The translations under genes were made by a program, and so were the position numbers. DNA of 64,000 nt from an uncultured Draconibacterium sp. (lineage in GTDB: Bacteria > Bacteroidota > Bacteroidia > Bacteroidales > Prolixibacteraceae). The DNA is taken from positions 186,001 to 250,000 of the forward strand of contig NZ_CAJXYQ010000007.1 of NCBI RefSeq assembly GCF_913063105.1. Reading direction: 5' to 3'. The notes beneath the pieces were generated by a model. It saw nothing but the letters and a program-made list of their open reading frames with translations. It was not told the origin of the DNA and searched no databases. Within the stretch, counting starts at the first letter, position 1. Each line of letters starts with the position of its first letter. This document shows positions 9,482 through 18,753 of this stretch, piece after piece.

Positions 9482-9549
9482 TAGTAGAAGGTTAGAATAA
9501 AGGAATAGTAGAACCGAAGAGTTCTGATACTCCAATATTCTGCTACTAC
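9482..9549. repeat. Degenerate inverted repeat between atpA and atpG
   Basis: Imperfect arms begin with TAGTAG near 9482 and end with CTGCTACTA near 9548; an inner GAATAGTAGAAC pairs imperfectly with GTTCTGATACTC around the tetranucleotide-like loop CGAAGA. It looks like a decayed mobile hairpin repeat filling the only large gap after atpA. Confidence 0.4.
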
Positions 9550-9562
9550 AACATTTCAAAAT

Positions 9563-10438
9563 ATGGCCGGATTAAAAGAAATACGTACACGAATAGCATC
9601 GGTTAAAACCACCCGACAGGTTACCAGTGCAATGAAAATGGTATCGGCAGCCAAACTAAAAAAAGCACAGGATGCCATTTTACAAATCAGACCGTACGCC
9701 GATAAACTTCACGAAATTCTTACATCGTTGAGTGCCAGCCTTGAAAATGTAGAAGACTCGGTTTATACACAAGAACGCGATCCTGAAAACGTACTTCTGA
9801 TTTTGGTAAGCTCGAACAGAGGTTTGTGTGGTGGTTTTAATACCAACATAACAAAAAAAGCAATTGAAGTAGCTCGCGAAAAATACCCGCAACAATTAAA
9901 ATTGGGAAACCTTGATTTTATGTGTATTGGCAAACAAGGTGCGCGCCAGTTAAAGCACAGAGGTTACAGTGTGGTGGCCGATGAAAACGAACTCTTTGAT
10001 CATCTTAGTTTCGAGAATGTTTCGAGGGTTGCTGAAGAAAGTATGAAAGCTTTTGCCGACAGACACTACGACCGTATTGAGCTGGTTTATAATCAGTTTA
10101 AAAATGCAGCGGTACAAATTCAAGCTGCTGAGCAATTTTTACCGGTTACCATGGAAGAAAATGCTGAAGAAAACAACTTCAATTTCATCTACGAGCCAAC
10201 AAAAGAACATATTATTGAGGAGCTGATTCCACGCTCGTTAAAAATACAGTTTTACAAAGCACTGCTCGATTCGCACGCGGCAGAGCATGGTGCCCGAATG
10301 ACAGCCATGCACCAGGCAACCGATAACGCCAGCGATTTAATTTCTTCCCTTACCCTGGAATACAACAAGGCACGCCAGGCATCAATTACCAACGAAATAC
10401 TTGAGATTGTAAGTGGAGCCGAAGCACTAAACGGATAG
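9563..10438 (+). CDS. atpG: ATP synthase F1 subunit gamma
   Basis: A 291-residue central rotor shaft. The N-terminal helix starts MAGLKEIRTRIASVKTTRQ and the C-terminal helix carries MTAMHQATDNASDLI, both hallmarks of gamma. The middle Rossmann-like part has SSNRGLCGGFN. It is the last gene of this atp cluster and is followed by a strong terminator, with no atpD or atpC downstream. Confidence 0.96.
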   Translation: MAGLKEIRTRIASVKTTRQVTSAMKMVSAAKLKKAQDAILQIRPYADKLHEILTSLSASLENVEDSVYTQERDPENVLLILVSSNRGLCGGFNTNITKKAIEVAREKYPQQLKLGNLDFMCIGKQGARQLKHRGYSVVADENELFDHLSFENVSRVAEESMKAFADRHYDRIELVYNQFKNAAVQIQAAEQFLPVTMEENAEENNFNFIYEPTKEHIIEELIPRSLKIQFYKALLDSHAAEHGARMTAMHQATDNASDLISSLTLEYNKARQASITNEILEIVSGAEALNG

Positions 10439-10448
10439 AAACAGGTAC

Positions 10449-10494
10449 AAAAAACAAAGCCGGAATCGAATTAAGATTCCGGCTTTGTTTTTTG
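10449..10494. terminator. Bidirectional terminator, atpG / ThuA gene
   Basis: Stem AACAAAGCCGGAATC / GATTCCGGCTTTGTT with A-rich and T-rich flanks. It serves atpG on the plus strand and the convergent ThuA gene on the minus strand. Confidence 0.9.
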
Positions 10495-10509
10495 TATGAA
10501 ATGCGCCTG

Positions 10510-11316
10510 CTATCCGTATACAGGACTAGTCCATTCTTCTTTTGGGTGGTGTAAACTTTCTGCTGCCCAACGTATACCCCGCTTCTGTATCTCAAGCGCC
10601 TCTGGTACATCGTAGTCTTTCATTACATGCCCCAGCGATGAATAGAATACACGTCCTTCTCCGTAGTATTTTTTCCAAACTACAGGCATGGTGCAACCGT
10701 CAATCCACTCAGCATGTTCGGCTGAGAATTCGGTTGTTGCCAATACTTTTACATTCGGATCAACATGCATGTAATACTGCTCAGAGTGCATATCAAAATT
10801 TTTCAGTCCCTTCGTTACCGGATCTGATTTATCGGTAATTTTTACCGAATAATCGATTACACCTCCCGGATGAGCAACCCATTGGCCACCAACCATAAAC
10901 TGGTAGGCTACATTATTTCGAAACGAATCGCCAATTCCGCCGTGCCACCCTGCAAGCCCTACGCCACGTTTAATAGCCGTAAGCAGTGCTTTTTCCTGTT
11001 CTTTTGAAATCTGCCCCATTGTCCAAATCTGAACAATCAGGTCGAGCGAGTTCATCAGGTCTTCGTCGAGGTAGGAATCCAGCGTGTCTGAAACAGTTAC
11101 TTCAGCACCTTCCGAACGCATCCACGGAACAAAAATATCTACTGACTCTTTAGGCTCATGGCCTTTCCAACCGCCATAAACATAAAGTACTTTTTTCCCT
11201 TTCAGCGTAGGCACAAGCTTTTCTTTACCTGCTGCCACAGTTACACCAGGCATAACCATGGCTCCTGCTCCGGCCACCATTGTTGCTTTTACAAAATTTC
11301 TTCTTGAAACCGACAT
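10510..11316 (-). CDS. Tat-exported ThuA-domain protein
   Basis: A 268-residue protein with a twin-arginine signal (SRRNF at 4-8, hydrophobic core to about residue 29). It is followed by a ThuA-like (glutamine amidotransferase-fold) domain with VLYVYGGWKGHEP and GLAGWHGGIGDSF. ThuA was named for trehalose utilisation, and family members occur with secreted sugar oxidoreductases, but the reaction is not settled. It lies 130 bp after the Gfo/Idh gene, with a hairpin between them, and shares a terminator with atpG. Probably periplasmic sugar metabolism linked to the upstream SusC/D pair; substrate unknown. Confidence 0.8.
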   Translation of the reverse strand: MSVSRRNFVKATMVAGAGAMVMPGVTVAAGKEKLVPTLKGKKVLYVYGGWKGHEPKESVDIFVPWMRSEGAEVTVSDTLDSYLDEDLMNSLDLIVQIWTMGQISKEQEKALLTAIKRGVGLAGWHGGIGDSFRNNVAYQFMVGGQWVAHPGGVIDYSVKITDKSDPVTKGLKNFDMHSEQYYMHVDPNVKVLATTEFSAEHAEWIDGCTMPVVWKKYYGEGRVFYSSLGHVMKDYDVPEALEIQKRGIRWAAESLHHPKEEWTSPVYG

Positions 11317-11359
11317 GATCTATTATTTTTAGTTGTTTTGATTGCTTTAAAAATAAACA

Positions 11360-11396
11360 AAATCCCGATGACGTCTTGATTCACCGGGATTTTTTA
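11360..11396 (-). terminator. Hairpin after the Gfo/Idh gene
   Basis: AAATCCCG pairs with CGGGATTT around a 16-nt loop. Read on the minus strand it is followed by TTTGTTTATTTTT, so it can end or attenuate transcription between the Gfo/Idh and ThuA genes. Confidence 0.6.
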
Positions 11397-11446
11397 TGAA
11401 ATTCGTTAACGATTATCAAAGTCTAAACTTTCATCAGAAAACCTGA

Positions 11447-12742
11447 TTATAGTTTGTATCCGTTCTCATAGTCACGGTGATAGAACTTCTCTGCCTCCGG
11501 ATCGTTGATAAAATACTGTTGTTCAGGTGACCAGGCAACAGGACGTTTTAGTTCGTAAGCCACATTACCCAAAATGCTGCAGATTGCTGTACGCGCACCA
11601 ATTTCTACAGGTACAATTGGATCGATACGCATACGAACAGCATTAATAAAGTTCTCCAGGTGACCTGAACTTTTCTCATACATTCCTGCATCAACAGCTT
11701 CTTTTTCAGGTAACAATGCAGGATCAGATGCCCATATTCCCTGGCGGCTAACTTCAATCCAACCATCTTCGCCCCAGAATTTTACACCCCGCGAATTTTT
11801 ATCGTCGTAAGCTTCGTTGGTCATGGTAACTCCATTGTCGTATACATAGGTTAAAAACTGAGTGCCTTTGTACCCCGGAGGAATTACTTCAACAGGTCCG
11901 CTGTGGTCTTTTTTCAATCCCCACTGGCCAATATCGAAATTGTGTGCACCCCAGTCGCAGGTAAAACCACCACCGGTTTCTTTGTAGTATCGCCAGCGTG
12001 CCCAGAACGTTTCTTTGGTTTCAGGATTAAGCGTAATAGGTGGGTTTAAAGCCTTATTATAATGAACGTAAGGCATGGGGCCTAACCATTGTTTCCAGTC
12101 AAGATCTGCAGGAACTTCCTCTTCTGGCAAGTTGTACGGATCGGGGCCTGGCCCTACATAAGCATTAACCTTGGTAAGTTTACCAAATGCTTCGCGGTGC
12201 ACCATATTTACGGCATGTTGGTAGTTACTGTCGGAACGTTGCTGACTACCAGTTGCAAAAATTACATTGTGTTTACGAACGGCTGCTGCAACCATTATAC
12301 TTTCTTTAATGGTGAAAGTAATTGGTTTTTCCTGGTAAATGTCTTTTCCGGCTTCGCAGGCATCAATAGCCATAATGGCATGCCAGTGGTCGGGTGTTGC
12401 AATAACAACCGCGTCGATGTCTTTCCGATCGATAATTTCGCGGTAATCTTTGTAAGTTTTTACATCTACCTTTTGTTTACGGGCTTTGTAAAACTCGTTT
12501 ACTTTCAGCTCGAAACGCTCGCGTTTAACACCATAACAATCGGCTCCTGCAACAATTTCAACACCTTTAATCTGGCTAAAACCATTTAACAGGTTCATGG
12601 CTTGCTGGCCCAGTCCGATAAAACCAATACGGATAGTATCGTTTGCACCTGCTGCCAATGCTTTCGACCATGGCATAAGAGTTAAACCCGCAGCTCCAAC
12701 CATAGAGCTTTGAATAAACCTTCTTCTTGAAAAATTACTCAT
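11447..12742 (-). CDS. Tat-exported Gfo/Idh/MocA family oxidoreductase
   Basis: A 431-residue protein with a twin-arginine signal (SRRRF at 5-9) ending near ALAAGA. A Rossmann NAD(P)-binding domain starts with IRIGFIGLGQQ, the EKPIT motif carries the conserved family Lys, and a large C-terminal substrate domain follows. Such exported enzymes oxidise or reduce sugars with tightly bound cofactor. It lies downstream of susC/susD with a hairpin in the 99-bp gap. It does not look like the GH109 branch, which has a different motif. The specific sugar cannot be read from sequence. Confidence 0.85.
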   Translation of the reverse strand: MSNFSRRRFIQSSMVGAAGLTLMPWSKALAAGANDTIRIGFIGLGQQAMNLLNGFSQIKGVEIVAGADCYGVKRERFELKVNEFYKARKQKVDVKTYKDYREIIDRKDIDAVVIATPDHWHAIMAIDACEAGKDIYQEKPITFTIKESIMVAAAVRKHNVIFATGSQQRSDSNYQHAVNMVHREAFGKLTKVNAYVGPGPDPYNLPEEEVPADLDWKQWLGPMPYVHYNKALNPPITLNPETKETFWARWRYYKETGGGFTCDWGAHNFDIGQWGLKKDHSGPVEVIPPGYKGTQFLTYVYDNGVTMTNEAYDDKNSRGVKFWGEDGWIEVSRQGIWASDPALLPEKEAVDAGMYEKSSGHLENFINAVRMRIDPIVPVEIGARTAICSILGNVAYELKRPVAWSPEQQYFINDPEAEKFYHRDYENGYKL

Positions 12743-12787
12743 GTTCTTTTTATTTAATTGATTTAAGTTTAAAATATAAAAGTACGA

Positions 12788-12815
12788 AAGTCCCGAAACA
12801 AAGTTTCGGGACTTA
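12788..12815 (-). terminator. Hairpin after susD
   Basis: AAGTCCCGAAAC / GTTTCGGGACTT with a 3-nt spacer forms a near-perfect stem. The T-tract on the minus strand is interrupted (TCGTACTTTTA), so termination may be partial. Confidence 0.65.
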
Positions 12816-12841
12816 TGCTATCTAACCAAACTAATAACCCA

Positions 12842-14665
12842 CTAATAACCTGGGTTCTGTTTTATATTTGAATTTTGATCGATTACATCGGTTGGAATTG
12901 GACTCATATACTGTTTTAATTCAAATTTAGCTGTCCATTTTACTTCCTCTTCAATGCTGTACACCCAAACACCTGAGTTATCTGAAGGAACTGAATTACG
13001 AATAACCATGTTATGGCGTTGTGTTCCCATGGTTTGTTCGGCAATTTTCCAGCGTTTGTTATCAAAATATCTTTTTCCTTCGTAACAAAGCTCCACACGA
13101 CGTTCGCGCCAAATGGCTTCACGCATTTCATCTTTTGTTAAACCGGCTTCCAACGCAGGCAAATCAACGCGGTCACGTAGTTCGTTTATGGCTGCGTATA
13201 CATCGGCATTGGGCCCGGTGGCTTCGTTTTGTGCTTCGGCAAAGTTTAATAAAACTTCGGCATAACGATAGTAAATGTAGTTTTGGCCACTGGCATCGTT
13301 TGCCGGTGCAGCATCAGGGTTTAAACGCTTGCGCTGATAATAACCCGAGTCGCCAACGTCGGTTTTCCCGGCCAAATCAATCTGATTTGTTTTATCGGGA
13401 TTGGCATAAGTTTCGTCAATACGCGTGTAAATAATATCGGTCTCGGGCATCCAATCCAGCTTGTATTCAGCGCCATCAAAAACAATATCGTTGTAAAAAC
13501 GCTGTTCTCTTCCTACATACGGATTTTGTGGATCGTAACCCGACTCCGGATCTGTTATCACCTTTCCGTTTGCCATACAATACTGGTCTACAATTTCCTG
13601 AGTGGGGTTGTAATTACCCCAGCACATGTACTGACCTAAAACGTAGGTTGGGCCTCCACGACGTTCGTAATTGGCACCCATTCCGCTTACGTCAAGCATT
13701 TGTCGGTCGAAAATAATTTCAGAATTATACTCGTTTGCCGCTCTGAATAAGTTTTTAGCATCTGAAAACAAGGCGTATGGTGCACCACCACCCATTTCAT
13801 CAATAAACTTTTTATTAGTGGCTGCTGCAGTGGCCCAACGCGAAGCATCATAATTTCCAAAATGTACAAATTTATCAGGGTCGGCCAGGTAAGGATCCGA
13901 TGTATTAAACAACGGACTGGCACCAAACAATTCAATCCATCCTTTTAGAGCTAAGGCTGCACCTAAAGTTGCACGCCCGGCGTCAGGATCGCCACTGCTG
14001 TATTTTACAGGAAGATTGTTGTTGTTTACAATCTGGCCAAGTTCGCTGGTAATAAAATTAAAAGTTTCGGCAAATGTGGCACGTGGGTACAACATTTCTT
14101 CCTCGGTCATGCTATTCCTGTCCAGCGGAACTTCAATAATTGGCAGCCCTCCTACATGCATAAAAAATTCGCTGTAAAAATAGGCACGCATAAACTTTGC
14201 TTCATCAATGCGCTGGTTATACCAGTCATCAGAAAAGTTTTCTTTATACTCTTCAAGTTTTTGAATAAAAGTATTACATTTTCGGAGCTTGGTAAAAAAG
14301 TTTGCCCAGCTATAACCATCTGTAGGGCCGTGTGTTCCACCCCAAACACCGGTTGTACTGCTTGATGGAGCAATACATATTCCTTGCCTCCAGTTCGATG
14401 CGGTATAGTAATGGCTGATATTATAATCATCGGTATAATAATCCATATTTTCAGCGTTGTTGCATTTTTTAATTAGCTCGCTGTAAATATCATTCAGGTA
14501 AATGTCGGCATTACCCTCAGAGGCCCATTGGGTTTGATCAGTAAGGTTCGATTTATTCTCGTTATCAAGAAAATCTTCGGTATCGCAAGCAGTGGTGAAT
14601 AAAAACAGGGCACAAACTGCGACCAATATGTAGTTATATTTTAAACTTTTCATTTTCTTCATCAT
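12842..14665 (-). CDS. susD: SusD/RagB family outer-membrane lipoprotein
   Basis: A 607-residue surface glycan- or nutrient-binding lipoprotein. The signal peptide ends in a lipobox with acylated Cys27 (FTTAC). The N-terminal DFLDN motif, the helical TPR-like body and the C-terminal RWKIAEQ and PIPTDVIDQN segments with the final KQNPGY are SusD features. It forms a complex with the SusC porin encoded 7 bp upstream and acts as its lid. Ligand unknown. Confidence 0.93.
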   Translation of the reverse strand: MMKKMKSLKYNYILVAVCALFLFTTACDTEDFLDNENKSNLTDQTQWASEGNADIYLNDIYSELIKKCNNAENMDYYTDDYNISHYYTASNWRQGICIAPSSSTTGVWGGTHGPTDGYSWANFFTKLRKCNTFIQKLEEYKENFSDDWYNQRIDEAKFMRAYFYSEFFMHVGGLPIIEVPLDRNSMTEEEMLYPRATFAETFNFITSELGQIVNNNNLPVKYSSGDPDAGRATLGAALALKGWIELFGASPLFNTSDPYLADPDKFVHFGNYDASRWATAAATNKKFIDEMGGGAPYALFSDAKNLFRAANEYNSEIIFDRQMLDVSGMGANYERRGGPTYVLGQYMCWGNYNPTQEIVDQYCMANGKVITDPESGYDPQNPYVGREQRFYNDIVFDGAEYKLDWMPETDIIYTRIDETYANPDKTNQIDLAGKTDVGDSGYYQRKRLNPDAAPANDASGQNYIYYRYAEVLLNFAEAQNEATGPNADVYAAINELRDRVDLPALEAGLTKDEMREAIWRERRVELCYEGKRYFDNKRWKIAEQTMGTQRHNMVIRNSVPSDNSGVWVYSIEEEVKWTAKFELKQYMSPIPTDVIDQNSNIKQNPGY

Positions 14666-14672
14666 TTAGCGT

Positions 14673-17600
14673 TTAAAAGGTGATATCAAGTCCAAATGTG
14701 TGCGAGCGCATCACCGGGTAAGAATTCTCACGCTGATCGTAACCCATTTCCGGATCAATGTGCTTAATATTACTTAAGGTCAGCAAGTTTTGGCCGGTGT
14801 ACGAAACACGAATTCCGCCAAGGCCAATTCTGTCCACAAATGATTTTGGAAGATTGTAACCAACAATCATTGTTTTTAATCGCAGGTAGTTTGAACTTAT
14901 TGTCCACCAGTCTGAATCCTTGGTATTGTTGCCGTATGGCGATGGTGTAGCTCTTGGATATCTGGCATTTTGATTATCAGCTGTCCAGCGATTATCAAAA
15001 TATTCATAAGCCGTATTCGATCCGTTATTTTCAAAAGGAACGGTCATAAACTGGCGGATGTTGATACTTGACATCCCTGTTCCCTGGAAGAACATGGAAA
15101 CATCGAAACCTTTCCAACTGGCATCGGCAGTAAGACCATAAGTCATGAGCGGATAAACGGGATCGCCGATTACTGTTTCATCGTTTGAATCGATAATTCC
15201 GTCTGGTACACCATCAGGACCACTTAAGTCGGCGTATTTAATATCACCAGGATGCAAATCGCCAAACTGGGTTACATTGTACCCGTCGTCGCTGTTAATA
15301 ATTCCGTCGCCATTAATGTCTTCATCGGTTGTAAATAAGCCCAGTGCATGGTAGCCAAATGGTGTTCCGTAAGGACGACCTGTTAAGGTACGGTTTGGAT
15401 TTGCACGTTGTGCATCGGTTTCAAATACCTCAACCATTTTGTTTTTGGCATAGCTAAAATTACCACTGATGCCAAGCTCTAAACCATTGGCAAATGTCTT
15501 TCTGCTGCTGGCAGTAATTTCAAAACCATTGTTTTTCATTTCGCCGGCATTTTCCTGAGCAATACTTAAGCCATATTCAACCGGAAGGGTTACCTGTGGA
15601 GCAAGCAACATATCGGTACGTTTCTCGTGGAAAAAGTCAAACTCAACGTTTAATAAACCATCATACATATTCAGGTCGAAACCCACATCAAGTTTCGACG
15701 AAACTTCCCAGGTAATATCAGGGTTAGCTTCTTTCTCAATTCGAGACCCTTGTACTAGTCCTGAAGCGCCGTACAAATAGGCATTACCGCGTAGGGTATA
15801 CCCCGGCATAAACTGGAAATCGGCCAGACTACCATCAATGTAAGGCAGGTTACCCGATTGCCCCCACGATGCACGCAGTTTAAGATTATTTAAAGCGCCG
15901 TAACCGGCCATAAAGTCTTCTTCAGAAACACGCCATGCTGCTGAAAACGATGGGAAATATCCCCATTGTTTTCCCGGGCCAAATGCGTAATGGCCATCGT
16001 AACGACCTGCAGCTTCAAGCATATATTTATCCTGGTAGCTGTACCCTAAACGATATACAAAACCAATCTCGCTTCCTTCGCTTGAATAGCCGCCATTATC
16101 GTAATCCAGTTTGTCAGAGCTACCAAAATCAAGCTCATCAATTTCCAGTGCGTAATTGTTTCTTCGTGCCCAAAATGTTTCGTAAGTATTTTTACGTGCC
16201 TCGGCCACTAATAAACCGGTTACACTGTGGTCGCCAAATGTACGTGCATAGTTCAAATACGCCTGTCCGGTGTAGTTTTTCCAATCGTTGCTTTGCTGAC
16301 GCAAATAGGTATAGGTAGGCGAATTACCTTCCTGAGTTGAAACCACCTCCGTAAAAGTATAGGGATTTGCATCCAAATCAATTACATGATACACAAATGG
16401 AATGTGCCATTGTTTTTGTTTCTGGGTGGTAGGGTCGTAACTAAATACACCTTTAAAACTTAGTCCCTGAATAAAAGGAAGTTCCTGTTCGAGATAGACA
16501 GATGCAAGTAAAGTGTTTTTATCCCACTGCTCGTATCCTTCTGATCGTAATGCACCTACAGGAGTACTTGCTGAAGATTCCCCCCAGTGTTCTCCATCAG
16601 GATAAATCAGCTGTTGAATAGGAACAAATTTATAGAATGCACGGAAGAGGTGACCGGTAGCATTCTCGCCAGGATCAAGGTCGTTGGTTTCCTCAACCGA
16701 ACCATACAACGACATACCAACTTTTGTGGTGTTGGTTGCCTTCAATTCAAGGCTTAAATTGTAGTTATATCGTTTGTAGCCAACCGGATCAAATAAACCT
16801 TTCTGGTTGTAGTAACCCAAACCGGCGTGATAGGTAAGGTTGTTTGTTCCGCCACTTAATTCAATATTGTGGTTTTGTACCGGTACATTGTCATTCCATA
16901 CATCAATAAATTTTGAATCGGGATATAGATACGGGTCTTCTTTATGAAGGTTGGCATAATTGGCAATCAAGTCTGCATCGTTTGGAGGAGTAGTTCCGTT
17001 AGGTGTTAGGTTGTAATACCCTTCGTTTTGCAAGGCCATGTAATCGGCAGCATCAAGCATGTCGGGTACATAGGTAGGATTTTGAATACCATAAGAAGTG
17101 GTTAAGCGCACTACTGGTTTTCCGGCCTTACCTTTTTTAGTGGTAATAAGAATTACACCGTTTGCACCTCCAATACCATAAGGTGCCACTGCGGCGGCAT
17201 CTTTTAATACAGTAATGCTTTCAATGGTTGCCGGGTCAATTTGCATAATATTGTCGCGCTTCACACCGTCAACAACCACCAGCGGGCTATTGTTACCGGT
17301 TGAAACCACACCGCGAATATGTAGGTCGGGCGTATCCATACCTGGCTGAGCTCCACTACTCGAGCGCATACTTACACCGGCAAGCTTTCCGGCCATAGCT
17401 TGCGAAATATTAGGTACAGGAATTTCGGCCAGCTCTTCACCTTTTACAGTGCTTATTGCACCGGTTACCGTTGTTTTCTTTTGCACACCATAACCAATGG
17501 TTACAATTTCTTCAATACCAATTGCATCAACTTTCAGTGCTACATTAAAAGTAGTTTGGTTGGCAATTGTAATTTCCTGCGACTGAAAGCCTACAAAAGA

Positions 17601-17903
17601 AACCAGTAATACATCTCCTTCGTTAACTCCGGATAATGAAAATTCACCGTCGGTATTTGTAACAATACCATTTGTGGTTCCTTTAATAATTACGGTAGCT
17701 CCGGGCAGCGGAAGCCCCTCCTCATCAGTTACGGTTCCTGAAATAGATTTTTGTTGTGGAGTTTCGGCGGCAGAATTCCGAATATTTTCCGAATTATTGT
17801 CAGCTGTGACGGAAGTTATAGTAAATAGAATAATGAATAAACACAGCAACAAACTCCTTGACCAGAGAAACGGATTCTCCGATCGGGTTAGATGTTTTCT
17901 CAT
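14673..17903 (-). CDS. susC: SusC/RagA family TonB-dependent outer-membrane receptor
   Basis: A 1076-residue receptor. After the signal peptide come a carboxypeptidase-D-regulatory-like domain (about 52-140, ISGTVTDEEGLPLPGA), a TonB box/plug region (about 140-260, with LVVVDGVKRDNIMQIDP and ANGVILITTKKGK), and a 22-strand barrel ending in aromatic F. It imports ligand captured by SusD using TonB energy. There is no STN domain, so no anti-sigma partner is expected, and none is seen. The 5' region is a 700-bp gap with several repeats. Confidence 0.95.
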   Translation of the reverse strand: MRKHLTRSENPFLWSRSLLLCLFIILFTITSVTADNNSENIRNSAAETPQQKSISGTVTDEEGLPLPGATVIIKGTTNGIVTNTDGEFSLSGVNEGDVLLVSFVGFQSQEITIANQTTFNVALKVDAIGIEEIVTIGYGVQKKTTVTGAISTVKGEELAEIPVPNISQAMAGKLAGVSMRSSSGAQPGMDTPDLHIRGVVSTGNNSPLVVVDGVKRDNIMQIDPATIESITVLKDAAAVAPYGIGGANGVILITTKKGKAGKPVVRLTTSYGIQNPTYVPDMLDAADYMALQNEGYYNLTPNGTTPPNDADLIANYANLHKEDPYLYPDSKFIDVWNDNVPVQNHNIELSGGTNNLTYHAGLGYYNQKGLFDPVGYKRYNYNLSLELKATNTTKVGMSLYGSVEETNDLDPGENATGHLFRAFYKFVPIQQLIYPDGEHWGESSASTPVGALRSEGYEQWDKNTLLASVYLEQELPFIQGLSFKGVFSYDPTTQKQKQWHIPFVYHVIDLDANPYTFTEVVSTQEGNSPTYTYLRQQSNDWKNYTGQAYLNYARTFGDHSVTGLLVAEARKNTYETFWARRNNYALEIDELDFGSSDKLDYDNGGYSSEGSEIGFVYRLGYSYQDKYMLEAAGRYDGHYAFGPGKQWGYFPSFSAAWRVSEEDFMAGYGALNNLKLRASWGQSGNLPYIDGSLADFQFMPGYTLRGNAYLYGASGLVQGSRIEKEANPDITWEVSSKLDVGFDLNMYDGLLNVEFDFFHEKRTDMLLAPQVTLPVEYGLSIAQENAGEMKNNGFEITASSRKTFANGLELGISGNFSYAKNKMVEVFETDAQRANPNRTLTGRPYGTPFGYHALGLFTTDEDINGDGIINSDDGYNVTQFGDLHPGDIKYADLSGPDGVPDGIIDSNDETVIGDPVYPLMTYGLTADASWKGFDVSMFFQGTGMSSINIRQFMTVPFENNGSNTAYEYFDNRWTADNQNARYPRATPSPYGNNTKDSDWWTISSNYLRLKTMIVGYNLPKSFVDRIGLGGIRVSYTGQNLLTLSNIKHIDPEMGYDQRENSYPVMRSHTFGLDITF

Positions 17904-18571
17904 AAGATTTAATTTAATGAATAATAATTAATTTGTTAGTGGTAGATAGTGATAATACTTCAGCACGCAGTGCTGCAGTTGTTGTTCATAGGCAATAAAA
18001 TTTTGGTTAATAATTAAATATATGGTTTTCTTTAATTCTTAGGTTTTTTATGTTAATGTTTGAATTAACGTGTTAGTTTAAATTTAAAGGCTCAACTTAA
18101 GCATTTCGTAATCTGCTGGTTTCTTTAGGTTCCACTCACTTTTCTGCTGAAAAATGCTGTACAATCAAGAGCAACTGTTCTGTTTTGTCTCATTCCATTC
18201 TGCTCTGTTCTGTACTACTAATTTCTGCAAATTTTTTTAAGAAAACAAAATGTTTTATATCGTCATTTTTTCAAATCCGCCTATATCGCGGATTTAAGCG
18301 CGAAGAAATGTTGCAAAACATAATTGTATACAGTATGTACATACAGTATGAATAAGAATGTTTTATACTAAACAACAGGTAATCGAAGGGTGAAGATTGT
18401 AAAAATGCACATCTTCAAGCCAAAAGCCTTAATTGAGCAGGCTGTAGTATTGATTTACTTTGGATTAAACGGTTAATCTGAATAGTACCGCAAGTGTACA
18501 CTCACTGTCAATAAACTTTAACCAAGAATCTTTAACGATTGTTATAGCCCGGGCTTTAATTGTTTAAATAA
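17904..18571. other. Gene-free susC upstream region with repeat motifs
   Basis: About 670 bp without a convincing gene. It contains a small hairpin at 17961-17975 (listed separately) and a perfect inverted repeat AAATCCGC/GCGGATTT at 18273-18295 with a 7-nt loop. The direct repeat ATACAGTATG lies at 18328-18337 and 18341-18350, 13 bp apart, and CTGTTCTGT repeats at 18175 and 18205. These are candidate operators for the SusC/D unit. Confidence 0.5.
17961..17975 (-). promoter_or_regulatory. Hairpin in the susC leader
   Basis: CAGCAC-GCA-GTGCTG forms a perfect 6-bp stem with a 3-nt loop, 58 bp upstream of the susC start codon. It could be an operator or an RNA hairpin in the leader. Confidence 0.4.
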
Positions 18572-18598
18572 TAAGACCTTACAACTTGTAAGGTCTTA
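18572..18598 (-). terminator. Terminator of tRNA-Val
   Basis: TAAGACCTTACAA and TTGTAAGGTCTTA form a perfect stem (effective loop of five bases) just downstream of the tRNA on the minus strand, followed by TTATTT. Confidence 0.75.
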
Positions 18599-18607
18599 AA
18601 AACGATG

Positions 18608-18682
18608 TGAGGCATGCTGGATTCGAACCAGCGACCCCTACCCTGTCAAGGTAATGCTCTAAACCAACTGAGCTAATGCCTC
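18608..18682 (-). tRNA. tRNA-Val (GAC)
   Basis: The minus strand folds into a full cloverleaf. The acceptor is GAGGCAT/ATGCCTC, the D arm GCTC..GAGC, the anticodon stem TTACC/GGTAG with loop TTGACAG (anticodon GAC, Val codons GUC/GUU), and the T arm GCTGG-TTCGAAT-CCAGC. The discriminator base is A, as expected for Val. No CCA is encoded. 75 nt with the discriminator. Confidence 0.96.
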
Positions 18683-18706
18683 TTTTCCTGATTCAAAAAT
18701 AATAAA

Positions 18707-18732
18707 AAAAGAGGTGCAAAAATGCACCTCTT
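18707..18732 (-). terminator. Terminator after the NCS2 permease gene
   Basis: AAAGAGGTGCA / TGCACCTCTTT with a 4-nt loop, followed on the minus strand by a T-rich run. It separates the permease gene from tRNA-Val. Confidence 0.85.
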
Positions 18733-18753
18733 TTATATGGTTTTGTTTTAATC

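Noticed and set aside
12089-12589. 166-codon plus-strand open frame antisense to the Gfo/Idh gene
   Set aside because: Phe/Cys-rich composition typical of an antisense shadow; the minus-strand protein has clear family motifs.
11447-12742. GH109-type glycosidase instead of Gfo/Idh oxidoreductase
   Set aside because: The EKPIT motif and C-terminal domain fit the oxidoreductase branch; the GH109 segments I know are absent.
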